The notes under the pieces were generated by a model that was not told the origin of the DNA, made no database searches, and was given only the letters and a program-made list of their open reading frames with translations. A stretch of DNA of 64,000 nucleotides from assembly GCA_022709425.1 (NCBI GenBank), contig JAKLIW010000001.1:143552-207551 (forward strand), given 5' to 3'. Positions within the stretch are counted from its first letter, which is position 1, and every line of letters starts with the position of its first letter. Below, in pieces: positions 50,398-58,746 of this stretch. Made by a program: the position numbers and the translations under genes. This stretch comes from a bacterium. GTDB taxonomy: Bacteria > UBP6 > UBA1177 > JAKLFG01.

Positions 50398-51089
50398 AAC
50401 GGCCGGCACTCATATCGGCCGCCTGCCTTTCCTGCGCCACCATCGTCCCCGGCGGCGCACTTTTCTGCCCCGACTGCGGCCGCTACGCCCTCGAACTAGT
50501 CCGCCGCTGTCCCCAGTGCGGCGGGTTCATCGAACAGCCGAACGGCGATGAGCTGGGCTGCCGCTTCTGCCGCGACAAGAAGTTCGCCTTCGACGCGGCG
50601 GCGAGTCCCTTCATCTACGCCGGGGCGGTCGCCAAGGCGGTGACCACGATGAAGTACGGTCCGATCTACCGGTCGGCCGTCGCGATGGGACGGTTTCTCG
50701 GCACCCACATCCCCGACCCGATGCGGATAGCCGACCGCGTGATATTCCCGCCGATGAGCCGGATGGCGCTTTTCCTGCGCGGCTTCAATCAGGCGGCGGT
50801 GCTCGCCGACGAGGTGGCGCGGCGCGGCGTGATGCTGCTGGATACCCATCTCTTGAAAAAGGTGAAGCGGACCAAACAGCAGGCGGAGCTGTCGCTCGAC
50901 GAACGGAAACGGAACCTCTCGGGCGCCTTCGCCCTCACCCGGCCGGTCGCCGGCAAGCGGTTCCTCCTCATCGACGATGTCGCGACGACCCTCACCACCG
51001 CCAACGAGATAGCGACGCTCCTCAAAAATAACGGCGCCGACAAGGTCTTCGTCCTCACCTTCGCCCGCAAGTCGCTGCATTTCGACTGA
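50394..51089 (+). CDS. ComF-family phosphoribosyltransferase-like protein
   Basis: A 231-residue protein with an N-terminal zinc-binding part (CLSCATIVPGGALFCPDCG, CPQCGG, CRFC) and a PRPP-type domain (RFLLIDDVATTLTTANEIATLL). Homologues are linked to DNA uptake but the molecular function is not settled. ATG 50394 overlaps the transglycosylase stop by 4 nt. Its 3' end is duplicated in fragments at 52876-52900 and 53821-53865. Confidence 0.92.
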   Translation: MKRPALISAACLSCATIVPGGALFCPDCGRYALELVRRCPQCGGFIEQPNGDELGCRFCRDKKFAFDAAASPFIYAGAVAKAVTTMKYGPIYRSAVAMGRFLGTHIPDPMRIADRVIFPPMSRMALFLRGFNQAAVLADEVARRGVMLLDTHLLKKVKRTKQQAELSLDERKRNLSGAFALTRPVAGKRFLLIDDVATTLTTANEIATLLKNNGADKVFVLTFARKSLHFD

Positions 51090-51110
51090 CGACCGGAAAA
51101 TAGTTTCTTT

Positions 51111-52145
51111 CTATGAAAAAGATTTTCGGTTGAATCGCTCCTCGAACTCCTGCACCGTTGCGATGACCTCCACGAAGGTCGGCGGCTCATCGAAGAACAT
51201 CTCGCGGCGCATCTCGTCATAATCGCGCCGCCATGCAGACATCCGGTCGGGCAGCGGAACGATCCTGAGCGAACCTTTGCGGATCGTAGCGTAGTCCATC
51301 CATGACCAGTTGAAGAATATCCGGCGATGCGCCGCGACGGCGTCAAAAAGCGTTGCATCGGCCACGGCACTTTGCGCCACACCGCGAGTTATGAGCGCCC
51401 AGAGATCGTAATAATGACGCGCCATGCGCCGTTTATGTCCCTTCTCCAACGGCCGGAAATTCTCTTCGTGCAACAGCATCGCCTTTTCCCAAAAGGTCCG
51501 TTCGGCCGCCAAGGCGCGCACCGGGCATGCCGCCGCGCTGAAAAGCTGAGGGAACTCCTCCGCGACCATCGGCACGATGCGCTCTTCACTTGCCGGCCAC
51601 GGATCGGAGCGGGCGCCGAACTCAAGCCGGACGGCGGGGGTCACATAGCGGGAGGAGTCATGTCCCCAACAGGTGGGATAGTGGAACAGGAGCGTCTGAC
51701 CGTCGGGGTCATCCTCCGCGCCGACGAGTTCCCAGCGCTCGCCGGTCGGCAGTTTCGCCGTCAAGCGCTGTCGCAGTTGCTCCGCGAGTTGGCCGTGAAC
51801 ATAGCGGCGGCACGCATCTTTAAGTTCGTCGAGCCGCTGTCTGCGCTTTTTCATGCTGGGCGCCGTTTCGGGCGCCATCGCTCCATCGAAACCGAGCACC
51901 GCACGGTCTATTGTCAGGTCGACATCCTCAGAGAACCGTTCTATGATCTTCCAGACCTTCGACAGTGCGGTGCCTCCCTTGAAAGTAAGATGCGGACCGA
52001 TATCGGGCAGAGAGAAGAGTTCCCGTACCGCCAATGAAAGCCAGATATCCTTTTCAACGCTGTGGGCTGGAAGTCTCCGTTGCGACTCGACCTGCTCGAA
52101 TATCCGGCGGCGTTCGTCGCGCGTTCTGTGAATGAAAGCGTCCAT
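51111..52145 (-). CDS. abiEii: AbiEii-type nucleotidyltransferase toxin
   Basis: A 344-residue protein of the AbiEii/AbiGii (DUF1814) family with the nucleotidyltransferase motifs FKGGTALSKVW and FSEDVDLTID near residues 55-80 and downstream conserved FWEKAMLLHEE and RHYYDLWAL. In known AbiE systems this toxin blocks growth to abort phage infection, and the antitoxin encoded upstream represses the operon. The ATG 52145 start is 10 nt after the antitoxin stop. Confidence 0.9.
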   Translation of the reverse strand: MDAFIHRTRDERRRIFEQVESQRRLPAHSVEKDIWLSLAVRELFSLPDIGPHLTFKGGTALSKVWKIIERFSEDVDLTIDRAVLGFDGAMAPETAPSMKKRRQRLDELKDACRRYVHGQLAEQLRQRLTAKLPTGERWELVGAEDDPDGQTLLFHYPTCWGHDSSRYVTPAVRLEFGARSDPWPASEERIVPMVAEEFPQLFSAAACPVRALAAERTFWEKAMLLHEENFRPLEKGHKRRMARHYYDLWALITRGVAQSAVADATLFDAVAAHRRIFFNWSWMDYATIRKGSLRIVPLPDRMSAWRRDYDEMRREMFFDEPPTFVEVIATVQEFEERFNRKSFS

Positions 52146-52155
52146 CGTTTTTCCG

Positions 52156-52755
52156 TTATTCCGACGCCAACTGTCGCATGATGACACCGATCCATGCCGG
52201 AGCGAGCGCCGCATCGCGCGACAACCGGTCTTTTCCGGCCGCGTCGAGCCGTCGGCGCAACTGAACGATGACCGCAGCGTCCACCGCGGTATGCCCCAGA
52301 TAGCGGAGCGCCTGAATGATAAGGCCGCTGATCGTTCCCGCCGTGGCCATATTCTTGGGTGTTGTCCGTTTCAGGATTATCTCGGTCCTGCCGATGCGGA
52401 CGCGTTTGGAGGGGCCGTCGGTCAGGAAGACGATCTTCATCGGCACCTGTGTCGAAAGGCCGAGCAGATTGGCGGCATACGCCCCCGATGGCTGGAGTCG
52501 TGTCCGGTCGCGGCCCGCGAGCGCCTTTGCCACCTCGTCGGCGGAGGGCATGAGCAGGCCTAGTTCCGGGTGTGTGCGGGGAAGGTCGTATATGCCGCGG
52601 GCAAGACGGCGGAGCGACCCTTTCTTTACCAGCCGGTGCAGGGCAACATCAATGGCGCGGCGGGTACCGAGGTCGAGGAGGTCACTGGGCAGAATGAGGC
52701 TACCCTTTCCCTTACCACGAATTCTATTTAGTATTTTAGTATCAAGACCTTGCAT
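52156..52755 (-). CDS. abiEi: AbiEi-type antitoxin (DUF6088)
   Basis: A 199-residue protein with an N-terminal winged-helix region (KGKGSLILPSDLLDLGTRRAIDVALHRLVKKGSLRRLARGIYDLP) and a C-terminal antitoxin domain (NLLGLSTQVPMKIVFLTDG, IILKRTTP), matching DUF6088/AbiEi proteins. It lies directly before the toxin gene and behind a promoter whose -10 is flanked by inverted repeats. ATG 52767 is an alternative start. Confidence 0.87.
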   Translation of the reverse strand: MQGLDTKILNRIRGKGKGSLILPSDLLDLGTRRAIDVALHRLVKKGSLRRLARGIYDLPRTHPELGLLMPSADEVAKALAGRDRTRLQPSGAYAANLLGLSTQVPMKIVFLTDGPSKRVRIGRTEIILKRTTPKNMATAGTISGLIIQALRYLGHTAVDAAVIVQLRRRLDAAGKDRLSRDAALAPAWIGVIMRQLASE

Positions 52756-52774
52756 GGCATACACCATAAAAATC

Positions 52775-52810
52775 TGTAAGAAATAATAGCCTGTTTTTCT
52801 TACAAAGCAA
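52775..52810 (-). promoter_or_regulatory. abiE promoter with inverted-repeat operator
   Basis: On the minus strand TTGCTT (52810-52805), 16 nt, TATTAT (52788-52783). A perfect 9-bp inverted repeat TGTAAGAAA (52804-52796) and TTTCTTACA (52783-52775) embraces the -10. AbiEi antitoxins are known to repress their own operon by binding inverted repeats, so this is the likely operator. Confidence 0.8.
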
Positions 52811-52875
52811 GAGAACCTTAGAAAATAATTTACGGCTCGAACGGGCAGACCCCTTCCTTTTCGCACTAGTAGGCA

Positions 52876-52900
52876 ATGTCGCGACGACCCTCACCACCGC
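52876..52900 (+). repeat. Duplicated fragment of the comF 3' region (25 bp)
   Basis: ATGTCGCGACGACCCTCACC plus the next 5 bases are identical to comF positions 50977-51001. It lies immediately outside the SUMF1-like lipoprotein gene. Confidence 0.85.
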
Positions 52901-52907
52901 AGGGAAA

Positions 52908-53741
52908 TCACTTCGCGCACCGGAACCCGTGGTCGAGGCTGTTGACGGCCGGGGAGAGGGCGGGGCTGCGAAAGGAAGCGCGCAGGTGGCCGTAGTCGTA
53001 GTTGAGGCCCCACGACCCGCCGCGCAAAACGCGAGAATCACCCGAATCTGGCCCCGCAGGGTTGTTTGTAGGCGTCGTTTCGTAGTATGTCTCGCCATAC
53101 CAGTCGTTCACCCATTCCCATACATTACCCGCCATGTCGTAGGCGCCATAGGGCGATTTTCCCGCTTCCTTACTTCCTATCGGCATGGTGCCGCCACTGC
53201 CGCATCCATCGCCGTCAGCATTGTCGTCATGCATTACCGCATAATCACAGGTCGCGGTTTCGTTGCCCCACGGATATTTCCTGCCATCGGTACCTCTGGC
53301 CGCTTTTTCCCATTCCGCTTCGGTAGGAAGCCGTTGGCCGATGTATTCGCAGTAGGCTTTTGCACCGTACCAAGTCACGCATTGCATCGGATGGTTCTCT
53401 TTGCCCGTTGCGCCGAGGTTGCAATAGGAGTCGTCGGTGTTGGTCCAGTAGTGCGGTTCGTTCTCGTTGCTATTGTTGCAGGCGCCGTTGGCGACGCATT
53501 TTTGGTATTCGCCCACGGTTACTTCATACTTGCCGATCTTGTACGTCGAAAGCGTTACCGCATGGTACGGGGATTCATTGCCCCTACATTGGTCATCCAC
53601 CGCTGAATTACAACCCATTTGGAATTCTCCGGCGGGGACATCAACCATCCCACCGATATCGTCGGGGCCACCATGACCGCCGCACGATACCGCGAAAAGA
53701 AGCGCCGCAAACGCCAAGATAACCGTCAAGAACCTGTTCAT
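52908..53741 (-). CDS. SUMF1/formylglycine-enzyme-like lipoprotein, copy 3
   Basis: A 277-residue predicted lipoprotein (signal ending FAALLFAVSCGG) with a typical SUMF1/FGE-sulfatase fold: VDVPAGEFQMGCN, CVTWYGAKAYCEYIGQRLPTEAEWEKAARG, YDMAGNVWEWVNDW, SRVLRGGSWGLNYDYGHLRASFR. It is closer to the general FGE-like family than the two tandem copies at 14992-16717. The whole gene lies between two fragments of the comF 3' end, so it was inserted into a comF copy. Confidence 0.85.
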   Translation of the reverse strand: MNRFLTVILAFAALLFAVSCGGHGGPDDIGGMVDVPAGEFQMGCNSAVDDQCRGNESPYHAVTLSTYKIGKYEVTVGEYQKCVANGACNNSNENEPHYWTNTDDSYCNLGATGKENHPMQCVTWYGAKAYCEYIGQRLPTEAEWEKAARGTDGRKYPWGNETATCDYAVMHDDNADGDGCGSGGTMPIGSKEAGKSPYGAYDMAGNVWEWVNDWYGETYYETTPTNNPAGPDSGDSRVLRGGSWGLNYDYGHLRASFRSPALSPAVNSLDHGFRCAK

Positions 53742-53820
53742 GAAAGTCATCCTCTCGCTAATTTCCAATACGGGAACAATGGATTGTAGCAGGAGGGAAA
53801 AGGAAGGCAAGAAAAGGACA

Positions 53821-53865
53821 TTCGTCCTCACCTTCGCCCGCAAGTCGCTGCACTTCGACTGACGA
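53821..53865 (+). repeat. Duplicated comF 3' end (45 bp)
   Basis: It matches comF 51048-51092 with one substitution, including the stop codon and the following CGA. With the 52876-52900 fragment, it brackets the SUMF1-like lipoprotein gene. Confidence 0.88.
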
Positions 53866-53870
53866 TTTAT

Positions 53871-53899
53871 TTGTCATCCGCACCCCTTTCTGCTAGGAT
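53871..53899 (+). promoter_or_regulatory. Promoter of the NSS transporter gene
   Basis: TTGTCA at 53871-53876 and TAGGAT at 53894-53899 with a 17-nt spacer, 33 nt before ATG 53933. Confidence 0.75.
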
Positions 53900-53932
53900 G
53901 TTGCCCGGTTGAGCCATTCATCGGGGGAACTC

Positions 53933-55495
53933 ATGGCGGGACAAAGAGAACATTGGGGCTCGAAGCTCGGCGTCATCCTCGCGGTCGCGGGGAGCGCGGT
54001 GGGTCTGGGTAATTTCCTGCGCTATCCGGCAAAGATGGCCCTGAACGGCGGCGGCGCCTTCATGATACCGTACCTTGTGGCGCTGGTGCTGCTCGGCATC
54101 CCGCTCATGTGGATGGAATGGACGCTCGGCCGGATGGGCGGTCAGCGCGGCTTCGGCACCGCGACCTCCATCTTCGCCTCGGTCACCCGCAACAGCATGA
54201 CCGCCCGCATCCTCGGCGCCATCGGCATACTCGGCCCTTTCATCATCCTCGTCTACTACACCTTCATCGAATCTTGGACGCTCGCCTACGCCTACTTCGC
54301 CTTCACCGGAAAACTCAACACGGTGACCGATCAGGCAGGGATGAAGTCGTTCCTCTCGGGCTTTCAGGGACTGGCCCAGAACGATCATTTCTCCGGCATC
54401 GGCGTCGCCTATACCTTCTTCCTCATCACCTTCGCGCTCAACTTCTACTTCATCTACCGCGGCATTCAGGGGGGCATCGAGAAGCTATCGAAGATCGGTA
54501 TGCCGATACTGATCATCCTCGCGGTGCTGCTGGTCGCCCGCACCCTGTCGCTGGGGGCCCCCGACCCGGCGCAACCCGATCTGTCGATAGCCAACGCGCT
54601 CAACTTCATCTATACCCCCGACCTTTCGAGCCTCGCCAACGCGCGGGTCTGGCTGGAGGCGGCGGGGCAGATATTCTTTACTCTCTCCATCGGCATGGGG
54701 GTCATCATCGCCTATGCCAGTTACCTGAAAAAGGACGACGATGTGGTCCTCTCGGGGCTCTCGGCCGCATCGACCAACGAGGTCTGCGAGGTCATTCTCG
54801 GCGGGTCGGTGGTCATCCCGGCCGCCTTCGTATTCCTCGGCGCGGCGGGAACTTTGGAGGTGGCCAAAAGCGGCATCTTCAACATCGGTTTCGTGACCAT
54901 GCCGCTCATCTTCGGCAAGATACCGCTCGGGGCGCTCTTCGCGGGGCTTTGGTTCCTTCTGCTGTTCATCGCCGGGATCACCTCGTCGGTCTCGATGATA
55001 CAGCCGGCGATGGCGTTCCTTGAGGACGAACTCAAGGTGGACCGCAAGAAGGCGACCGGCATACTCGGCATCGTCGCGTTCCTCGCCTGCCAGCCGGCGA
55101 TATTCTTCCTCGGTCACGGGTTCGTGGACGAACTCGACTTCTGGGGCGGCACGGTGTTCCTCGTGCTGTTCGCCACGGTCGAGACCATCATCTTCGGCTG
55201 GGTGATCGGCATCGACAAGGCATGGGAAGAGATGCATCAGGGGGCCGATATCCGTATCCCCGGTGTCTACAAGTTCATCATCAAGTATGTGACGCCGCTT
55301 TACCTCTTCGCGATACTCGGCGCGTGGAGTTATCAGCAGTTCATCCCGACAATACTCATGGAGGGGGTGGCGGAGGCCGACAAGCCCTATATCTGGGGTG
55401 CGCGGCTACTGGTCTTCGGCGGGTTGGCGCTGGTGATCGCGCTGACGGTCTACGCGGCGAAACGGATTAAGACCCCTCCGGGAGGTGCGGCATGA
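53933..55495 (+). CDS. Neurotransmitter:sodium symporter (NSS) family transporter
   Basis: A 520-residue inner-membrane protein with 12 hydrophobic segments and the NSS hallmark AVAGSAVGLGNFLRYPAKMALNGGGAF near residues 20-46, followed by PLMWMEWTLGR. It is a LeuT-like sodium-coupled amino-acid importer. ATG 53933 follows GGGGG. A 31-residue single-TM protein overlaps its end, as seen for two-component NSS transporters. Confidence 0.95.
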   Translation: MAGQREHWGSKLGVILAVAGSAVGLGNFLRYPAKMALNGGGAFMIPYLVALVLLGIPLMWMEWTLGRMGGQRGFGTATSIFASVTRNSMTARILGAIGILGPFIILVYYTFIESWTLAYAYFAFTGKLNTVTDQAGMKSFLSGFQGLAQNDHFSGIGVAYTFFLITFALNFYFIYRGIQGGIEKLSKIGMPILIILAVLLVARTLSLGAPDPAQPDLSIANALNFIYTPDLSSLANARVWLEAAGQIFFTLSIGMGVIIAYASYLKKDDDVVLSGLSAASTNEVCEVILGGSVVIPAAFVFLGAAGTLEVAKSGIFNIGFVTMPLIFGKIPLGALFAGLWFLLLFIAGITSSVSMIQPAMAFLEDELKVDRKKATGILGIVAFLACQPAIFFLGHGFVDELDFWGGTVFLVLFATVETIIFGWVIGIDKAWEEMHQGADIRIPGVYKFIIKYVTPLYLFAILGAWSYQQFIPTILMEGVAEADKPYIWGARLLVFGGLALVIALTVYAAKRIKTPPGGAA

Positions 55496-55587
55496 ACACC
55501 GAAGCGATCATCTTCATGGCGCTGTCATGGGGCAGTATCATCACCCTGTTCATCTTTTCGTACTACCGGATGTTCCGAAAGAAATAA
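55492..55587 (+). CDS. MetS-like small subunit of the NSS transporter
   Basis: A 31-residue single-TM peptide beginning MNTEAIIFMALSWGSIITLFIF and ending in a basic YYRMFRKK. It overlaps the NSS gene stop by 4 nt (ATGA). It matches the MetS-type small subunits of MetP-like methionine/alanine NSS importers in size, topology and position. Confidence 0.85.
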   Translation: MNTEAIIFMALSWGSIITLFIFSYYRMFRKK

Positions 55588-55611
55588 TTCCTATTTGAGG
55601 AGGTCCATCAT

Positions 55612-56808
55612 ATGAACTACCGCATGTTGTTATTGTTCGCCCCATTCATCCTCGCCGCCCTGTTCTGCGCCGCCTGTGACGATGGCAGTACCACGGAGAC
55701 CGACACCGACACCATCGTCGATAAGGATATCCTCACCGATACCGCGCCGAACGACGACGACGAGTTATCGACCGACGAGGCGATCCCCGACGACGAGCCG
55801 TTCGTGCCGACCGATTGCATCCCCATAACCGCCACCGCCATTACGCTGGACGCTGAATTGAGCAAATATGTCGGCCCCCTCTCGGAACCGATCGGGAAGG
55901 TCGACATGACCGATATGCTGTCGATCGAATTCTATCTCGATGCGACCACCCTGCCGACCGAACTGAAGGTCGGTCTCTACAACCTCGCCACGCCGCCGAA
56001 CGACAATTACGCCACCTGCACCGAATGCGTGCGCATCCTCGGCGACTACGATACCGAGCGGGGCGGCTATACCCGTTCCTTCTTCCAATACGACGGCACC
56101 TTGGAGATCACCGAAGCACAGGCGGACTCTTTGAAGTCGAAAGGGAACTTCTCGGCGCGGCTGGTCGAAGTGACCATCGACAAGGACACCAACCGCTCCA
56201 CGCCGGTCACCGGCGGCGCCTGTTATGAGGTCACCGGCTCGTGGGACACCATCTGCACCCCCGATTGCACCGGTAAGAGCTGCGGCGGCGACGGCTGCGG
56301 CGGCATCTGCGGCGACGGCTGTGAACCGGGCACTCAGTGCAACGAGGACCAGACCGGCTGTATCGCCTGCACCGCCGTAACGGTGACCGATATCGTCCCG
56401 AAAGACCGACCGGAGATCTACGAAGGGACCTTGACCGAGAACCTCGGCGGCGAATTCCCCGACCTGTTCTATCTCGGTTTTGAGGGAACGCAGACCGCCG
56501 ACACCTACGATCTGGCCGGGGTCAATTATGCCGACTGCGTTCAGTGCGTGCTGGTGGTGCAGGATAAAACGACCGATCCGGCCGCCACGCCGAAGTTCTT
56601 TTTCCAAGAGAGCGGCACACTGGTCATTGAAGATATGGTCACCCTTGAGAACGGCTTCATGGGCGCCGAATCAAAGGGACATATGAGCGGCGTCCGCCTC
56701 GTCGAGGTCACCATCGACAACGCGACCTACGTATCGACCCCGGTGCCCGACGGCGGCTGTCTCACCATTACGGAAGCGGCATGGGACACCATGCCCGCTA
56801 TCCGCTGA
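55612..56808 (+). CDS. Lipoprotein with two copies of an unnamed ~170-residue domain
   Basis: A 398-residue predicted lipoprotein (signal ending LAALFCAAC), an acidic stalk, and two homologous domains (about 68-207 and 250-395). Each has Y.G.L.E..G...D...I.FY, NDNYATC.ECV or YADCVQCV, FFQ.(D/S)G.L.I, SKG......LVEVTID..T..STPV..G.CYE or CLT and a final A.WDT. They are joined by a Cys-rich hinge (CTPDCTGKSCGGDGCGGIC). No known family was recognised. A paralogue follows 25 nt later. Confidence 0.82.
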   Translation: MNYRMLLLFAPFILAALFCAACDDGSTTETDTDTIVDKDILTDTAPNDDDELSTDEAIPDDEPFVPTDCIPITATAITLDAELSKYVGPLSEPIGKVDMTDMLSIEFYLDATTLPTELKVGLYNLATPPNDNYATCTECVRILGDYDTERGGYTRSFFQYDGTLEITEAQADSLKSKGNFSARLVEVTIDKDTNRSTPVTGGACYEVTGSWDTICTPDCTGKSCGGDGCGGICGDGCEPGTQCNEDQTGCIACTAVTVTDIVPKDRPEIYEGTLTENLGGEFPDLFYLGFEGTQTADTYDLAGVNYADCVQCVLVVQDKTTDPAATPKFFFQESGTLVIEDMVTLENGFMGAESKGHMSGVRLVEVTIDNATYVSTPVPDGGCLTITEAAWDTMPAIR

Positions 56809-56833
56809 ACCCCTTACCTGTGCGGAGGCTTTC

Positions 56834-58111
56834 ATGAAACCTATCTTGTTCACCGTCCCGGCATTGCTTCTGGCTTTCTTTTCCACGCCCGGCTCGGCGC
56901 TGGCCGCCGATAACGACAGCATCCTCGCCGATGAGGACACGTTGGTCACCGATGACGTCGTCCCGACCGAATGCACCGCGATAACCCTTTCGGATGTCGC
57001 CATCGCGAACGGCGTCTATCAGGCCGCCCTGAGCGAAACGATCGGCACCGCCGACCTCGCCGACCTTTTCCAGATCGAATTCTACACCGCCGACCTCTCG
57101 GCGCTCCGCACCGATCTTGTCGTCGGGAGCTACGATCTTGCCTCCGAGGCGAATGACAATTACGCCACCTGCACCGAATGCGTCCGGGTGTTCGAGGATA
57201 TCGCGGCCGACAACAGCGGGGTGGCCGCCACCTATTTTCAGTACTCCGGCGCGATAGAGATCGCCGAGATCGGCACCCGGCCCCTGGAGTCGAAAGGCTC
57301 CATCCATGTCTTCGTACATGAGGTTACCATCGACGCCAGCACCTACGAATCGACCCCGGTCGCCGGCGGCGCCTGCTACGAGATAACCGGCGCATGGGAC
57401 ACGATCTGTGTTCCCAGTTGCGGCGATGCGGTCTGCGGGACCGACGGCTGCGGCGGCGAATGCGGCGCCGGCTGTGAAACGGGCAAGCAGTGTAACGCCG
57501 ACCGGAGCGGTTGTATAGACTGCACCGCCATCACCATCGCCGACATCGTCCCGAACATCGACTACCCGAGCCTCTATCAGGGCGTTGTGGTCGAGGAACT
57601 GGGCGACACCTTCGACGACCTTTTCCAGATCGAATTTTACGGCGAACAGGTGCCGGGCACCTACGATCTGACCGGGACCAACTATTACGACTGCAGCCAG
57701 TGTGTCGTGGTCACGCAGGACGGCGTCGATGATCCGGCCGCCTTGCCCAAGGTCTTCTTTCAGGAAAGCGGCTCGCTCGTACTTGATGCGGCGATTCTGG
57801 TCGACGGCGAGATGGGCGCCGAGTCAAAGGGCCATCTCGACGGCGTGCGGTTGGTGGAGGTGACCATAGCGAGCGACTACACCTCGACCCCGGTTCCGGG
57901 CGGTTCCTGTCTGGCCATTACCGAAGCGGAGTGGGATACCATGGGCGCGGCAACCACCGATGACGACGCCCTGCTTACTGATGACGAGATCACCGACTCC
58001 GTGGTCACCGACGCGGCGGACACCTTGATCGATGAAGACATCGTCGCTACCGATGATACCGACACTCAGAAGAAAAGTGACGACGGGTGCGGCTGTTCGG
58101 TGATATTCTAG
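56834..58111 (+). CDS. Secreted paralogue with two ~170-residue domains and C-terminal CGCS tail
   Basis: A 425-residue relative of the upstream protein, with the same two-domain plan and Cys-rich hinge (CGGECGAGCETGKQC). The signal peptide ends in Ala (STPGSALAA) without a lipobox Cys. After the second domain comes an acidic tail ending in KKSDDGCGCSVIF, resembling the GCGC motif of MYXO-CTERM sorting signals but lacking their TM and basic end. It may be attached differently from its lipoprotein twin. Confidence 0.8.
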   Translation: MKPILFTVPALLLAFFSTPGSALAADNDSILADEDTLVTDDVVPTECTAITLSDVAIANGVYQAALSETIGTADLADLFQIEFYTADLSALRTDLVVGSYDLASEANDNYATCTECVRVFEDIAADNSGVAATYFQYSGAIEIAEIGTRPLESKGSIHVFVHEVTIDASTYESTPVAGGACYEITGAWDTICVPSCGDAVCGTDGCGGECGAGCETGKQCNADRSGCIDCTAITIADIVPNIDYPSLYQGVVVEELGDTFDDLFQIEFYGEQVPGTYDLTGTNYYDCSQCVVVTQDGVDDPAALPKVFFQESGSLVLDAAILVDGEMGAESKGHLDGVRLVEVTIASDYTSTPVPGGSCLAITEAEWDTMGAATTDDDALLTDDEITDSVVTDAADTLIDEDIVATDDTDTQKKSDDGCGCSVIF

Positions 58112-58160
58112 GACCAGTTTTTCCGAAAAATAAGATCGTTTGCGAGGAGTCGCCTCTCCT

Positions 58161-58736
58161 TTACTTCACCAGTCCGGCGAAGCCCATGAAGGCGAGGCTG
58201 AGAAGGCCGGCGGTGATGAGCGCTATCGGTGCGCCGCGCATCGGCTTGGGGATGTCGACCAGCGCCAGTTTCTCGCGGATACCGGCGAAGACCACCAGCG
58301 CGAAGGTGAAGCCGACCGCGATCGAGATCGTGTAGACGACGCCCTGCACGAGGTTGTAGTTCTTCTTGATGACCAGTATCGCGATGCCGAGGACGGCGCA
58401 GTTGGTGGTGATGAGCGGCAGGAAGATGCCGAGCGCCTGATAGAGCGGCTGGCTTATCTTCTTCAGGATGATCTCGACCATCTGCACCAGCGCCGCGATG
58501 ACGAGGATGAACACGACCGTCTGCATGAAACCGATGCCGAGGGTATCGAGCACCAGTTTCTGGATGAGGAAGGTGACGATGGTGGCAAGCGTCATGACGA
58601 AGATGACCGCCGCCCCCATGCCGATGGAGGTCTGCACCTTATTCGACACGCCGAGGAAGGGGCAGATGCCGAGGAACTGGGCCAGAACGATATTGTTGAC
58701 GAATATCGAACCGATGATTATCACAAAGTATTCCAT
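58161..58736 (-). CDS. rnfA: Rnf complex subunit A
   Basis: A 191-residue inner-membrane subunit with six hydrophobic segments (NNIVLAQFLGICPFLGVS with the conserved Cys, ITTNCAVLGIAILV). Together with RnfE it forms the membrane core that handles the cluster transferring electrons across the membrane. It is the last gene of the leftward rnfBCDGEA operon, 10 nt after rnfE. Confidence 0.96.
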   Translation of the reverse strand: MEYFVIIIGSIFVNNIVLAQFLGICPFLGVSNKVQTSIGMGAAVIFVMTLATIVTFLIQKLVLDTLGIGFMQTVVFILVIAALVQMVEIILKKISQPLYQALGIFLPLITTNCAVLGIAILVIKKNYNLVQGVVYTISIAVGFTFALVVFAGIREKLALVDIPKPMRGAPIALITAGLLSLAFMGFAGLVK

Positions 58737-58746
58737 AACGTACCCC

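Noticed and set aside
51092..51125. Possible bidirectional terminator between comF and abiEii
   Set aside because: An imperfect hairpin (CCGGAAAAT / ATTTTCGG) exists, but with a bulge and long loop and no clear T-run on the plus strand.
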